Assembly: GCF_020711195.1 (NCBI RefSeq)
Contig: NZ_JAJFAT010000008.1
Span: 1 to 64,000, forward strand
DNA from: Halanaerobium polyolivorans
GTDB taxonomy: Bacteria > Bacillota > Halanaerobiia > Halanaerobiales > Halanaerobiaceae
Length of the DNA: 64,000 bases
Direction: 5' to 3'
The notes under the pieces are model-generated. The model ran no database searches and was not told where the DNA came from. It worked only from the letters and a program-made list of their open reading frames with translations. Below, in pieces: positions 28,836 through 39,851 of the stretch. Both the position numbers and the translations under genes were made by a program. Each line of letters starts with the position of its first letter. The first letter of the stretch is position 1.

Positions 28836-29315
28836 CTAAAAAATTTCTATAAAGAACCAGATTATCAAAAAAAGCTGCATAAGAAATCTGGCCAAAGTAC
28901 TGGCAAAAAAAGCACTAAGACTGCTTAAAGCCAGGCGAAAAGCATTATCTCTGTTTTTGCTCTGCCAATATTCTACCACAAAGATCAATATAAAAGGACC
29001 GATTATAAAGCCAAGTGGACCTAAAAGCAGGGCCCCCAGAAAAATCCCCAGTCCAGCAGCAATAACAGTTTTATTACTTCCACCCTGTCTTTTAACAAAA
29101 TATGCATTAGAAAGATAATTAGCCAAAAAAACCAGGACTGTTATTATAACAGCACCTGTGTAAAAGAAAAGAGAAAATTCCGATTCCGGAATAATCAATC
29201 TGTAGGAAATAACAGCTGTCCAAAAAAATATTGAATCAGGCAACAGTGGTATAAAGATAGCTGCCAATTCTAAAATAAATAATAATACTATAAATAGATA
29301 GAGCAGAGCTTCCAT
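28836..29315 (-). CDS. DUF456-family membrane protein
   Basis: A 159-aa protein made largely of hydrophobic segments (about residues 3-25, 45-65, 85-110 and 125-155) with the glycine-rich stretch GLGIFLGALLLGPLGFIIGP typical of DUF456. The function is unknown. It is the first gene of the operon that continues with the AddB-like gene ten bases downstream, so it is cotranscribed with recombination genes, although no mechanistic link is obvious. ATG at 29315 follows TGGAGG. Confidence 0.75.
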   Translation of the reverse strand: MEALLYLFIVLLFILELAAIFIPLLPDSIFFWTAVISYRLIIPESEFSLFFYTGAVIITVLVFLANYLSNAYFVKRQGGSNKTVIAAGLGIFLGALLLGPLGFIIGPFILIFVVEYWQSKNRDNAFRLALSSLSAFFASTLARFLMQLFLIIWFFIEIF

Positions 29316-29371
29316 TTATTAGCCTCCAGTCCTTAAAATCAAAAAATCAAGCTATTGAGATTCTAAATTAA

Positions 29372-29401
29372 ATTATACCATAAAAAACAAAGAGCAAGCA
29401 A
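29372..29401 (-). promoter_or_regulatory. Promoter of the DUF456-addB-like-recJ-hslO operon
   Basis: On the minus strand TTGCTT (29396-29401), 18 bases and TATAAT (29372-29377), with TG one base before the -10 (extended -10). Confidence 0.65.
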
Positions 29402-29402
29402 A

Positions 29403-29426
29403 AAGGCTTTTTAGATTAAGCGCCTT
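29403..29426 (-). terminator. Weak terminator after the peroxiredoxin gene
   Basis: Arms AAGGC and GCCTT with a 14-base loop, followed by TTTTG on the minus strand. The stem is short. Confidence 0.4.
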
Positions 29427-29461
29427 CTGCCTGCTTTATATTTAAAATATTTTCTTAAAAA

Positions 29462-29923
29462 TTAGCGATTTGCTTTAACCTCTTTTAAAACCTCTTCGAT
29501 ATCTGGTAGGTCATGCATATCATAGACTTTAGACCAGAGTACTTCTCCTTGATCATCAACTAAAATGTTAACCCGACCGGAAATACCCTTTTTCTCCAGA
29601 AAAATACCAAGTTCTGAGGCAAAAGCTCCGTGGGGCCAGAAATCAGAGAGCAATTTAAGATTTTCAAAGCCAAGTTCTTCTGCCCAGGCTTTTTTGGCAG
29701 GAACAGGGTCAACACTTAATCCCAGAGGCACAGTATTATTTTCTTTAAATACTTGATGATTATCTTCTAATGATTCCATCTGCATTCTGCAAACTCTTGT
29801 CCAGGCTAAAGGATGAAATGATAATAATATATTTTTACCCTCAAAATCAGCTAAGCTGAGTTCTTCACCATTATGGTCACTAAGTTTAAAATCAGGAATT
29901 TTTTCTCCTACTTCAAATTTCAT
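29462..29923 (-). CDS. Peroxiredoxin, 1-Cys AhpC/TSA type
   Basis: A 153-aa thioredoxin-fold peroxidase. The peroxidatic cysteine is C45 in HPLAWTRVCRMQM, matching PxxxTxxC. It is the only cysteine, so a 1-Cys (AhpE-like) mechanism with an external thiol reductant is expected. It reduces peroxides or peroxynitrite. A TTG 15 bases upstream keeps the frame, but the GGAGGA site at 29931-29936 lies seven bases before ATG 29923, so that start is chosen. It appears monocistronic. Confidence 0.88.
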   Translation of the reverse strand: MKFEVGEKIPDFKLSDHNGEELSLADFEGKNILLSFHPLAWTRVCRMQMESLEDNHQVFKENNTVPLGLSVDPVPAKKAWAEELGFENLKLLSDFWPHGAFASELGIFLEKKGISGRVNILVDDQGEVLWSKVYDMHDLPDIEEVLKEVKANR

Positions 29924-30119
29924 CTCTATCTCCTCCAAATAAATTATTATAAACTTGACTCATTAAATAAAGTTTAATTTATTTCCTTTTTAATTTCAAG
30001 TTATGATTTTACATTCAACGCAATAAACAAGAATTATTTTAATTATTTTTAATTAATGGCAATTTATTAAGAAATAAAGCAGGACTTTTAGCAGCTGTCA
30101 AGAATAGTATTAAGTGGTT

Positions 30120-30137
30120 TGTCTAATAATTTAGACA
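30120..30137. promoter_or_regulatory. 18-bp inverted repeat in the leader of the FAD-dehydrogenase gene
   Basis: TGTCTAA-TAAT-TTAGACA, perfect arms, 27 bases before the start codon and just upstream of the ribosome-binding site. It is operator-like; no run of T follows. Confidence 0.4.
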
Positions 30138-30164
30138 TAATTAAAACCTGGAGGTTTAATATTA

Positions 30165-31565
30165 ATGACAAAAAATGATTATGATGTAATAATTATTGGT
30201 GCTGGTCCTACTGGTATCTTTACTGCAATGGAATTGATTAAAAAAGATGCAGACTTAAGTATTCTTATCTTAGAAAAAGGTACTGACCTGGAAAAAAGAA
30301 TCTGCCCCATGAAAGAAAACCCGGGCAAAGGCTGTGTAAATTGCAAAAGCTGTGCGATTGTTTCCGGTTGGGGAGGTGCTGGTGCTTATAGTGATGGTAA
30401 ATTATCTTTATCTCCTGATATCGGTGGTAACCTAGAAAAATATATCGGCAGACAGGCTTTAACAGAAAACATCTCTTATGTAGATGATATCTATATGGAA
30501 TTTGGAGCTCCAGATAGGGTTTTTGGAGTCCCAAAAGATAAACAAAATGAAATCCGCAAAAAAGCGGTTAGAGCAAAATTAAAATTTATTCCTGCTAGAT
30601 TAAGGCATTTAGGAACTGGCTACAGCCAGGTAGTTTTACAAAATATGCAGGATTATTTAGAAAAAGAGGGGGTTGAAATCCGCTTCAACGCAAATGTTAA
30701 GGAGTTTATTGTTGAAGAGGAAGAAATAAAAGCTGTTAAAACTGCTGAAGGTGAAGTTATTAAAGCAAAATTTGTGATGGCAGCAGCCGGAAGAGAAAAT
30801 GCAGAATGGCTGACAAATCAAGCAAAAAGGCTTGGCATTAAAACAGCCATTAATCCGGTTGATATCGGAGTTAGAGTTGAATGTCCAGCTGCAATTACCG
30901 AGTATTTAACAGATAATTTATATGAAACAAAGCTGATCTATCATACTCCTACTTTTGATGATAAGGTTAGGACATTTTGTATGTCTCCCTATGGAGAGGT
31001 TGTTAGTGAAAATAATCAGGGTTTAATTACCGTTAATGGACACAGTCATTCTGATATAAAAACTCATAATACTAACTTTGCCCTTCTGGTTAGTAAAACC
31101 TTTACCGAACCATTTCATGAGCCGATTACCTATGGTAAGGATATAGCTAAACTGGCAAATTTACTTGCCGGTGGAGTATTGGTCCAGAGACTTGGAGATC
31201 TTTTAGATGGCAGAAGAACTACTGAAGAAAGGCTTAAAAGATCTATTACCGAGCCTACTCTCAAAGATGCTACTCCAGGTGATTTGTCTTTAGTTCTTCC
31301 CCACAGACATTTGACAGGAATTATTGAGATGTTAGAGGCCTTAGATGAATTAGCTCCGGGTCTATACAGCCGGGATACCCTTTTATATGGGGTAGAAGTT
31401 AAATTTTATTCTTCCCGTCTGGACGTAAAAAATAATTTAGAAAGTAAAATAAATAATCTTTATTTCGGTGGTGATGGAGCCGGTATAACAAGAGGTTTAA
31501 TGCAGGCTTCAGTTTCTGGAATAGTGATTGCCCGTTCGATTATGGAAAAAGAAAATATTGAATAA
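30165..31565 (+). CDS. FAD-dependent dehydrogenase (COG2509 family)
   Basis: A 466-aa flavoprotein. The N-terminal FAD-binding Rossmann motif is VIIIGAGPTGIFTAMEL. A cysteine cluster follows (ICPMKENPGKGCVNCKSC, about residues 45-65), then SGWGGAGAYSDGK. The C-terminal FAD segment is LYFGGDGAGITRGLMQAS. COG2509 members are called uncharacterised FAD-dependent dehydrogenases and their substrate is not settled. The C-x10-C-x2-C-x2-C pattern could bind a metal or act in redox chemistry. It is one of the few plus-strand genes, alone, with GGAGG before ATG 30165 and a terminator behind. Confidence 0.82.
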   Translation: MTKNDYDVIIIGAGPTGIFTAMELIKKDADLSILILEKGTDLEKRICPMKENPGKGCVNCKSCAIVSGWGGAGAYSDGKLSLSPDIGGNLEKYIGRQALTENISYVDDIYMEFGAPDRVFGVPKDKQNEIRKKAVRAKLKFIPARLRHLGTGYSQVVLQNMQDYLEKEGVEIRFNANVKEFIVEEEEIKAVKTAEGEVIKAKFVMAAAGRENAEWLTNQAKRLGIKTAINPVDIGVRVECPAAITEYLTDNLYETKLIYHTPTFDDKVRTFCMSPYGEVVSENNQGLITVNGHSHSDIKTHNTNFALLVSKTFTEPFHEPITYGKDIAKLANLLAGGVLVQRLGDLLDGRRTTEERLKRSITEPTLKDATPGDLSLVLPHRHLTGIIEMLEALDELAPGLYSRDTLLYGVEVKFYSSRLDVKNNLESKINNLYFGGDGAGITRGLMQASVSGIVIARSIMEKENIE

Positions 31566-31583
31566 AATTTCTTTTCAATTCTT

Positions 31584-31619
31584 AAAGCCGACTGCAGAAT
31601 AACCGCAGCCGGCTTTTTT
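31584..31619 (+). terminator. Terminator after the FAD-dehydrogenase gene
   Basis: Arms AAAGCCGACTGC and GCAGCCGGCTTT (one mismatch), a nine-base loop, then T6 on the plus strand. The A-rich left flank may let it also serve the convergent YerC gene. Confidence 0.88.
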
Positions 31620-31622
31620 AAT

Positions 31623-31922
31623 TTACTCACTTTTATTATTATTTAATCTTGCTAAAATCAAATTATAACCATCTTCCCCATATTCTAAAGAACGCTTGAC
31701 TCTACTAATAGTAGCTGTACTGACCCCGGTTTCTTCTACTATCTGATCATAAGTATGGCCTTTTTTAAGCATCCTTGCTACTTCTAACCTTTGCCCAAGA
31801 GCTTTAATCTCACCAACTGTAGCAATATCTCTAAAAAAGTCATAGCATTCTTTTTCATCTTCTAACAATAAAATTGCTTTAAACAACTGATCAGTAAATT
31901 TATCATCTACTTTTCTTGACAA
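31623..31922 (-). CDS. TrpR-like YerC/YecD family regulator
   Basis: A 99-aa helical protein of the YerC/YecD family, distantly related to TrpR. The helix-turn-helix is YDQIVEETGVSTATISRVKRS, split here as TYDQIVEETGV and STATISRVKRS (about residues 57-78), preceded by EIKALGQRLEVARML. The target genes are not known to me. The start is TTG at 31922, six bases after GGGGTG. It lies 23 bases downstream of guaA in the same direction, so purine-linked expression is possible. Confidence 0.85.
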   Translation of the reverse strand: MSRKVDDKFTDQLFKAILLLEDEKECYDFFRDIATVGEIKALGQRLEVARMLKKGHTYDQIVEETGVSTATISRVKRSLEYGEDGYNLILARLNNNKSE

Positions 31923-31945
31923 AGTTTACACCCCTTTTCTCTTAT

Positions 31946-33484
31946 TTACTCCCATTCAATAGTTCCAGGGGGTTTAGAAGTGATGTCATAGACAACTCTG
32001 TTTACTTCAGCAACCTGATTTACAATTCGATTCGAAATAGACTGCATTAATTCATAAGGTAATCTCGCCCAGTCAGCAGTCATTGCATCATCACTGTTTA
32101 CAGCTCTTAAAATAATTGGATAACCATAAGTCCTTTCATCCCCCATAACTCCAACACTGCGCAGATCTGGTAGTACAGCAAAAGACTGCCATATTTCTTT
32201 GTATAGGCCTGCATCTCTAATTTCTTCCTGAATGATTGCATCAGCATTTCTTAAAATATTTAATTTAGCCTTATCTACATTACCGATAATTCTAATCGCT
32301 AAACCTGGACCAGGAAATGGCTGTCTCCAGACGATTTCTTCCGGCAAACCTAAAACCTCACCAATTTTTCTTACCTCATCTTTGAATAAAAAATGAAGTG
32401 GTTCAACCAATTCTAAATTCATCTCATCTGGAAGTCCACCTACATTATGATGACTTTTGATAGTAGCAGATTTTTCGGTACCTCCACTTTCAATAACATC
32501 GGAATAAATTGTCCCCTGAACCAGATAACGCACATTTTCAAGTTTTTCTGCTTCTTCGTCAAATACTTTTATAAATTCTTCCCCAATGATTTTGCGTTTT
32601 TCTTCAGGTTCACTAACACCACTTAATTTATCTAAAAAACGTTCTCTAGCATCTACATAAATTAATGGGATATTGAATTCCTCACCAAAGGTCCTTCTAA
32701 CCTGTTTAGCTTCACCCTTACGCAGCAGACCATGATCTACGAAAATACAGGTTAATTGGTCACCAATAGCTTTATGCACAATTGCAGAAGCCACAGCAGA
32801 ATCTACCCCTCCAGAAAGTCCACAGATGACCTTCCCTTTGCCTACCTGATTTCTAATTGCTTCTATTTCTTCATTGATATAATCTGCCATATTCCAGCTG
32901 GCCTGAGCCTTTACTATTTTAAAGAGAAAGTTATGGAGCATTGTTTTTCCTTCTAAAGTATGATTTACTTCGGGATGAAATTGAAGACCATAAAAATCCC
33001 GCTCAAAATCTGCCATTGCAGCAGTTTCGGTTAAATCGGTTTGGGCAATTCTTTCAAAACCATCGGGAAGCTGTTTTACATGGTCACCATGGCTCATCCA
33101 AACCTGAGTATTGCTATCAATATCTTTAAATATCTCCCTGCCGGAGAAAATCTCTAAGTTGGCCTTACCATATTCACCATGTTCAGCTTTCTCTACTACT
33201 CCACCTTCTAAAAGTTGGGCCATTAACTGCATCCCATAGCAGATTCCCATAATTGGTATCTGCAGTTCAAAAATACCCTGATTAACACCTGGAGCTCCAG
33301 CTAAAGTTACACTATCAGGACCTCCTGATAAAATAATTGCTGCTGGATCAATTTCTTTAATTTCAGCTAAAGAAATATTATGTGCTTTTATTACCGAATA
33401 TACATTAAATTCTCTTATTCTTCTTGCGATCAACTGACTGTACTGTCCTCCAAAATCAAGGATCAGTATTTTATCGTATTCCAT
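31946..33484 (-). CDS. guaA: GMP synthase (glutamine-hydrolysing)
   Basis: A 512-aa GuaA. The N-terminal class I glutamine amidotransferase has the catalytic Cys in [11 protein letters not shown] and His/Glu in [11 protein letters not shown]. The ATP-pyrophosphatase domain has [12 protein letters not shown]. The C-terminal dimerisation domain ends [10 protein letters not shown]. It converts XMP to GMP using ATP and glutamine. The leader is only about 30 bases after the predicted transcription start, too short for a purine riboswitch; control would have to act at the promoter. Confidence 0.97.
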   Translation of the reverse strand: MEYDKILILDFGGQYSQLIARRIREFNVYSVIKAHNISLAEIKEIDPAAIILSGGPDSVTLAGAPGVNQGIFELQIPIMGICYGMQLMAQLLEGGVVEKAEHGEYGKANLEIFSGREIFKDIDSNTQVWMSHGDHVKQLPDGFERIAQTDLTETAAMADFERDFYGLQFHPEVNHTLEGKTMLHNFLFKIVKAQASWNMADYINEEIEAIRNQVGKGKVICGLSGGVDSAVASAIVHKAIGDQLTCIFVDHGLLRKGEAKQVRRTFGEEFNIPLIYVDARERFLDKLSGVSEPEEKRKIIGEEFIKVFDEEAEKLENVRYLVQGTIYSDVIESGGTEKSATIKSHHNVGGLPDEMNLELVEPLHFLFKDEVRKIGEVLGLPEEIVWRQPFPGPGLAIRIIGNVDKAKLNILRNADAIIQEEIRDAGLYKEIWQSFAVLPDLRSVGVMGDERTYGYPIILRAVNSDDAMTADWARLPYELMQSISNRIVNQVAEVNRVVYDITSKPPGTIEWE

Positions 33485-33513
33485 CTAATTCCCCTTCCGC
33501 TTTTATTTACTAA

Positions 33514-33543
33514 AGTATACAGTTTAAAATACACTTTTGTCAA
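33514..33543 (-). promoter_or_regulatory. Promoter of guaA with an imperfect inverted repeat
   Basis: TTGACA (33538-33543), 18 bases and TATACT (33514-33519) on the minus strand. Arms AAAGTATA and TACACTTT (33512-33537) span the spacer and -10, a possible operator. Confidence 0.65.
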
Positions 33544-33570
33544 GGTAGAAAATTAAGATATTAAGCTAAA

Positions 33571-33609
33571 AGCTCCCCTGCTTAAAAATTATTTTTCCAG
33601 AGGGGAGCT
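33571..33609 (-). terminator. Terminator after ppdK
   Basis: Arms AGCTCCCCT and AGGGGAGCT with a 21-base loop; TTTT follows on the minus strand. Confidence 0.78.
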
Positions 33610-33647
33610 AATAATTACTGCTTAATATTCATTTTTTTCTTTAACCT

Positions 33648-36269
33648 TTAATCATTATTTATTGCTGACTGAGCAGCTGCAAGTCTGGCAATAGGGACTC
33701 TATATGGTGAGCAGGAAACATAATCTAAACCTACTCTGTGGCAGAAATCTATTGAAGAAGGCTCTCCACCATGTTCACCACAAATTCCTATTTTTAAGTC
33801 TTTTTTAGTTTGTCTGCCAAGTTTAACAGCCATATCTACTAATTTCCCAACTCCTTTTTGATCAAGGGTTGCAAAAGGATCTTTTTGGAATATTTCTTTA
33901 TCCATGTACTGATTAATGAATTTACCGGCATCATCACGAGAAAATCCATAGGTCATCTGGGTTAAATCATTGGTTCCAAAGGAGAAGAAGTCAGCATGTT
34001 TAGCAATATCATCGGCTAATAAGGCTGCTCTTGGAATCTCGATCATGGTACCAATAGTATAACTGAGATCAACACTTGCTTGATCTATCAATTCTTCTGC
34101 TACCTCTAATGCTTGCTCTCTTAAAATGACAAGCTCTTTTTCGGTACCAATTAAAGGAATCATAATATCTGCCTGAACATCATAACCCATTTCTTCATTA
34201 ACCTCTAAAGCTGCAGAAATGATCGCTTTTACCTGCATCTTATAAATTTCAGGATAGCTGATACCCAAGCGGCAGCCTCTATGGCCTAACATAGGATTCA
34301 TTTCTTCCAGATCTTCGATCGTTCTTTTGAGGCTTTCAACTGGAATTGAAAGTTCCTTTGCTAATGACTTAATATCATTTTCATTTTGAGGTAAAAATTC
34401 ATGTAAGGGTGGATCTAATAATCTAATTGTTACAGCTTTATCTTCCATAACTTTAAATATCTCTTTAAAATCATCTTTTTGATAAGGGAAAAGCTTATCT
34501 AGAGCTTTTTTCCGTTTTTTCTTGGTATTGGCAACTATCATTTCTCGAACCGAAATAATTCTACCGCTTTCAAAGAACATATGCTCTGTTCTACATAAGC
34601 CTATACCTTCTGCACCAAAATCAAGGGCAACTCCAGCATCTTTGGGAGTATCTGCATTTGTATAAATACCAAGTTGTCTGTATTCATCAGACCATTCCAT
34701 CAGCATCATGAAATTATCACTTAAATGAGCATCTGTGGTTTCTATTACACCTGCATAGACCTCACCTAAGCTACCATTGAGAGAAATATAGTCACCTTCA
34801 CTAAAGACCCTATCATCAACATAGAATTTTTTAGCGTCTTCATCAACTCTAATATCTCCAACTCCTGCAACACAGCACTTACCCATACCTCTTGCTACAA
34901 CTGCAGCATGAGAAGTCATACCACCACGGGAAGTTAAAATACCTTCTGCTTTAACCATACCTTCAATATCTTCAGGTGATGTTTCCTTACGAACCAGAAT
35001 CACATCTTCTCCATCTTCTGCAGCTTGTACGGCATCTTCAGAGGTAAAATAAACCTTACCTGTTGCTGCTCCAGGAGAAGCAGCCAGTCCTTTAGCCAAC
35101 ATATCAGCTTTTTCTAATTCATCTTTTTTGAAATTAGGATGAAGCAGCTGGCTTATATCTTCAGGATCTACTCTTAAGATAGCTGTTTCCTTATCAATTA
35201 AACCTTCTTCTTCCATATCTACTGCAATATTAACTGCAGCATCTGCGGTTCTTTTACCTGTTCTGGTCTGCAGTACATATAAGTCTCCCTCTTGAATGGT
35301 AAACTCGATATCCTGCATATCTTTATAATGTTTTTCTAATGTTTCGGTTAATTCTACGAATTCTTCGTATACTTCAGGCATTAATCTTTTAAGTTCACTG
35401 ATATCTTTAGGAGTTCTTATTCCTGCTACAACATCTTCACCCTGAGCATTGAGTAAGAATTCGCCAAAGACCTTGTTTTCACCAGTTGCTGGGTTTCTGG
35501 TAAAAGCAACTCCGGTACCAGAATTTTCCCCTATGTTACCAAAAACCATGGTCTGTACATTAACCGCTGTACCTAAATCATGAGGAATATCGTTAATATT
35601 CCTGTATGATCTGGCCCGGGAGTTATTCCAGGAACTAAAAACAGCTTCAACAGCCATTAATAGCTGTTCTTCAGGTTTTTGTGGAAACTCTATGTTTTTA
35701 CGTTTTTTAATCAGATTTTTGAACTTTTCAATTATATCTTTTAAATCTTGAACTTCAAGTTCTGTATCATTATCATAACCATTTTTCTCTTTTCTATCTT
35801 CTAGGAAATTATCAAATTCATAAGCGGGTATACCTAAAACAACATTACCAAACATCTGAATGAGTCTTCTGTAGCTGTCATAAGCAAATCTTGGGTTTGA
35901 TGTTTTTTTGGCAAGACCCTCAACACTTTTATCATTTAAACCTAAGTTTAAAATAGTATCCATCATACCAGGCATAGAAATTACCGCACCTGAACGAACA
36001 GAAACTAACAAGGGGTCTTCCAGATCACCAAACTTTTTATTCTGCTTTTCTTCCAGCTCTTCAATATAGTCAAAAATACCTTCTTTAATCTGATCTTCAA
36101 GCTCTTCACCCATTTCGAGATATTTGAGACATGCTTCAGTTGTAATTGTAAATCCTGGAGGTACCGGCAAACCTATATGGCTCATTTCGGCAAGATTGGC
36201 ACCTTTACCACCTAACAATGACTTCATTTCTTTTTTACCTTCGTCAAATGAGTAGATATACTTTTTCAA
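33648..36269 (-). CDS. ppdK: Pyruvate, phosphate dikinase
   Basis: An 873-aa PPDK. The ATP-grasp domain is N-terminal (LGGKGANLAEM). The swivelling phosphohistidine domain has GGMTSHAAVVARGMG, with catalytic His and the preceding regulatory Thr. The PEP/pyruvate barrel is C-terminal and has the loop GICGEHGGEPSS. It interconverts pyruvate, ATP and Pi with PEP, AMP and PPi. The frame is open to 36320, but AGGAGG followed by seven bases points to TTG at 36269 (MKKYIYSFDEG), which restores family length. The gene for its regulator lies just upstream. The Thr-Ser-His motif is the target of that regulator. Confidence 0.96.
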   Translation of the reverse strand: MKKYIYSFDEGKKEMKSLLGGKGANLAEMSHIGLPVPPGFTITTEACLKYLEMGEELEDQIKEGIFDYIEELEEKQNKKFGDLEDPLLVSVRSGAVISMPGMMDTILNLGLNDKSVEGLAKKTSNPRFAYDSYRRLIQMFGNVVLGIPAYEFDNFLEDRKEKNGYDNDTELEVQDLKDIIEKFKNLIKKRKNIEFPQKPEEQLLMAVEAVFSSWNNSRARSYRNINDIPHDLGTAVNVQTMVFGNIGENSGTGVAFTRNPATGENKVFGEFLLNAQGEDVVAGIRTPKDISELKRLMPEVYEEFVELTETLEKHYKDMQDIEFTIQEGDLYVLQTRTGKRTADAAVNIAVDMEEEGLIDKETAILRVDPEDISQLLHPNFKKDELEKADMLAKGLAASPGAATGKVYFTSEDAVQAAEDGEDVILVRKETSPEDIEGMVKAEGILTSRGGMTSHAAVVARGMGKCCVAGVGDIRVDEDAKKFYVDDRVFSEGDYISLNGSLGEVYAGVIETTDAHLSDNFMMLMEWSDEYRQLGIYTNADTPKDAGVALDFGAEGIGLCRTEHMFFESGRIISVREMIVANTKKKRKKALDKLFPYQKDDFKEIFKVMEDKAVTIRLLDPPLHEFLPQNENDIKSLAKELSIPVESLKRTIEDLEEMNPMLGHRGCRLGISYPEIYKMQVKAIISAALEVNEEMGYDVQADIMIPLIGTEKELVILREQALEVAEELIDQASVDLSYTIGTMIEIPRAALLADDIAKHADFFSFGTNDLTQMTYGFSRDDAGKFINQYMDKEIFQKDPFATLDQKGVGKLVDMAVKLGRQTKKDLKIGICGEHGGEPSSIDFCHRVGLDYVSCSPYRVPIARLAAAQSAINND

Positions 36270-36322
36270 CAAAACCCCTCCTTGTATAATATACTTAGTG
36301 ATATTAAAATTTACCACCAAAA

Positions 36323-37132
36323 TTAATTTAAATCATTAATAATATCAATAATCAAATTAGCTGCTTCTTCAACAGCCTTTTTCGTCATATCTATTACCGG
36401 ACAGCCTACCTGCCGCATAATTTTTTCGGCATAATCTAATTCTTCAATGATCTTGTCTATTGAAACATAATCAACTCCACTATCTAGTCCCAGCACCCTG
36501 ATCCTCTCTCTTCTAATTTCTATTAAATCTGAAGGATCAATTGTCAAACCAATCACTTTTTTTCTGGGAGCCTCATAAACCTGTTCAGGCACCTTGGCTC
36601 CTTTAACAAGTGGAATATTAACCACTTTATAATTTTTATGAGCCAGGTACATACTTAAAGGAGTTTTTGAAGAACGAGATACACCTATGAGGACTATATC
36701 TGCTTTTAGGATTCCTCTAGGATCTTTGCCATCATCATACTTTACAGCAAATTCTACTGCCTCAACTCGCTTAAAATAGTCTTCATCTAACTTCCTTATC
36801 ACCCCCGATTCTCTAGCTGGTTCTTGACCAATAAAATCACTAAAAGTTGAAAGACAGGGCCCCATAATATCAATACAGGGTAATCCTTTTTCATTGCAAA
36901 TTTTCTTTAAGTATTTGGTTGTTTCTTCACTAACAATGGTATATACAACCAGAGACTCTTTATTCGGAATAGACTCAAAAATATCATCTATTTTAGCTTT
37001 GCTTTCTACATACGGATGTTTTTTAATTTCATAATCTGCATCTTTATACTGTTCTGCTGCCGCCCGTGCCACCTGTTCAGCCGTATCACCAACTGAATCA
37101 GAGATAATATAAATATCATAATCTTTTATCAT
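36323..37132 (-). CDS. PPDK/PEP-synthase regulatory protein (kinase-pyrophosphorylase)
   Basis: A 269-aa DUF299-family protein (PDRP type, B. subtilis YqfL-like), with IYIISDSVGDTAEQ at the N-terminus and the P-loop-like GVSRSSKTPLSMYLA about residues 150-165. Such proteins inactivate PPDK by ADP-dependent phosphorylation of the Thr next to the catalytic His and reactivate it by Pi-dependent removal. The neighbour ppdK, starting about 50 bases downstream, is the obvious substrate. ATG at 37132. Confidence 0.93.
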   Translation of the reverse strand: MIKDYDIYIISDSVGDTAEQVARAAAEQYKDADYEIKKHPYVESKAKIDDIFESIPNKESLVVYTIVSEETTKYLKKICNEKGLPCIDIMGPCLSTFSDFIGQEPARESGVIRKLDEDYFKRVEAVEFAVKYDDGKDPRGILKADIVLIGVSRSSKTPLSMYLAHKNYKVVNIPLVKGAKVPEQVYEAPRKKVIGLTIDPSDLIEIRRERIRVLGLDSGVDYVSIDKIIEELDYAEKIMRQVGCPVIDMTKKAVEEAANLIIDIINDLN

Positions 37133-37188
37133 ATAACCACCCTATCCCACAGCATTTTATTGTTAAATATTTAATTTAATCCATTTAT

Positions 37189-37217
37189 ATTATAACACTG
37201 CTCAGAAAAAAATTCAA
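37189..37217 (-). promoter_or_regulatory. Promoter of the PPDK regulator and ppdK
   Basis: TTGAAT (37212-37217), 17 bases and TATAAT (37189-37194) with an extended TG, on the minus strand. Confidence 0.68.
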
Positions 37218-37392
37218 TATTTAGAAAATTAATGTTATTTGGAAATAATTGCTATAATTAGCAAGCTGAGCGAGCTTAAAATGATTTGTATTTTTAGACT
37301 GAACCTTTAGTTAAATTTTATTATAATTTATTTTAATGAATTTCTCTTATTATGTTATTCTCTAAAAGAACTAAAAAACCTTTTAAAAATTT
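37218..37392. other. Gene-free stretch between the PPDK-regulator promoter and the groEL terminator
   Basis: AT-rich sequence with no supported gene, RNA or clear repeat apart from a short GAGCGAGCTT stretch. Confidence 0.5.
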
Positions 37393-37422
37393 AAAAAAGT
37401 GCACCCCAACGGGATGCACTTT
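37393..37422 (-). terminator. Terminator of the groESL operon
   Basis: On the minus strand AAAGTGCA and TGCACTTT enclose a GC-rich inner stem, followed by T6. Confidence 0.88.
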
Positions 37423-37456
37423 ATAATCAGTCTTTTATTATTGAATGGAATCAGGC

Positions 37457-39124
<1,668 letters not shown>

Positions 39125-39291
39125 TTAAACCTCCTATGATAAAACTGAGTTATATTTTAATATTGTTAATTAAAGTTGATAGATCAATCGATCATCAAAC
39201 AACGATCTAAAAGTAAAGTGCATTTTAAATTTCATTTCCAATCCTAAAGAAAACAAGCTCTCTAGACAATAAAAAAATCTCTAAGTAATGT

Positions 39292-39325
39292 AAATTTAAA
39301 TCAGAAAATGCTGATTCTTAAATTT
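39292..39325 (-). other. Stem-loop in the groES-groEL spacer
   Basis: AAATTTAAATCAG pairs with CTGATTCTTAAATTT (small bulge) around a six-base loop, ten bases after the groES stop. It could be an attenuator or an RNA processing/stability element; the loop is not followed by a U-run of terminator quality. Confidence 0.5.
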
Positions 39326-39334
39326 AATTGATAT

Positions 39335-39628
39335 TTAGCTAATTACTGCTAAAACATCTTTGATTTCAAGAATAATATATTCTTCTTCATCAATTTCTAC
39401 TTTAGTTCCGGCATATTTATCAAATACAACCAGATCTCCAACTACTACAGGATCTTCTTTTCCTTCTTCAGCGATATTATCTCCCACAGCAACTATTTTA
39501 CCCTGTTGTGGTTTTTCATCCTTTTGAGCTGAATCAGGAATTACAATTCCACCTTCTGTGGTTTTTTCTTCTTTTTCATCTTTTAGATATTGTACTGCAA
39601 CTTTGTTATTCAATGGTTTAATACTCAT
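39335..39628 (-). CDS. groS: Co-chaperonin GroES (10 kDa)
   Basis: A 97-aa GroES: IKPLNNKVAVQYLKDE at the N-terminus, the mobile loop KTTEGGIVIPDSA (about residues 21-33) that contacts GroEL, and YAGTKVEIDEEEYIIL at the end. First gene of the groESL operon, downstream of a CIRCE element. ATG at 39628 follows AAGGGGG. Confidence 0.97.
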   Translation of the reverse strand: MSIKPLNNKVAVQYLKDEKEEKTTEGGIVIPDSAQKDEKPQQGKIVAVGDNIAEEGKEDPVVVGDLVVFDKYAGTKVEIDEEEYIILEIKDVLAVIS

Positions 39629-39665
39629 TAAAAAATAACCCCCTTCTTTTTATTTTCATTTATGA

Positions 39666-39692
39666 TTAGCACTCAATTGAGGTGAGTGCTAA
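39666..39692. promoter_or_regulatory. CIRCE element (HrcA operator)
   Basis: TTAGCACTC, nine bases, GAGTGCTAA: a perfect match to the CIRCE consensus. It lies in the groESL leader just downstream of the predicted transcription start, so HrcA repression is expected. Confidence 0.96.
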
Positions 39693-39706
39693 CAAGCACT
39701 GTAAAT

Positions 39707-39735
39707 ATAATATCTAAGAAGGAAATTAAAATCAA
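39707..39735 (-). promoter_or_regulatory. groESL promoter
   Basis: TTGATT (39730-39735), 17 bases and TATTAT (39707-39712) on the minus strand, placing +1 just before the CIRCE element. Confidence 0.68.
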
Positions 39736-39742
39736 GCTCGCT

Positions 39743-39801
39743 AAAGAGCCAATAATTGCTTTAAATTATTATTAAAGACTATTAGAGTTAATTAGCTCTT
39801 T
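39743..39801 (-). terminator. Long stem-loop after the radical-SAM gene
   Basis: AAAGAGC (39743-39749) pairs with GCTCTTT (39795-39801), extended inward by AT pairs; a smaller CTTTAA/TTAAAG hairpin sits inside. Only three T follow, so termination of the proB-to-radical-SAM transcript is tentative. Confidence 0.4.
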
Positions 39802-39851
39802 TATTCTTTTAATATCTTTTAAATTATTAATTTTATGTTTATAGATAAAAA

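Noticed and set aside
33485-33515. Purine riboswitch upstream of guaA
   Set aside because: The predicted leader is about 30 bases, far too short for the aptamer.
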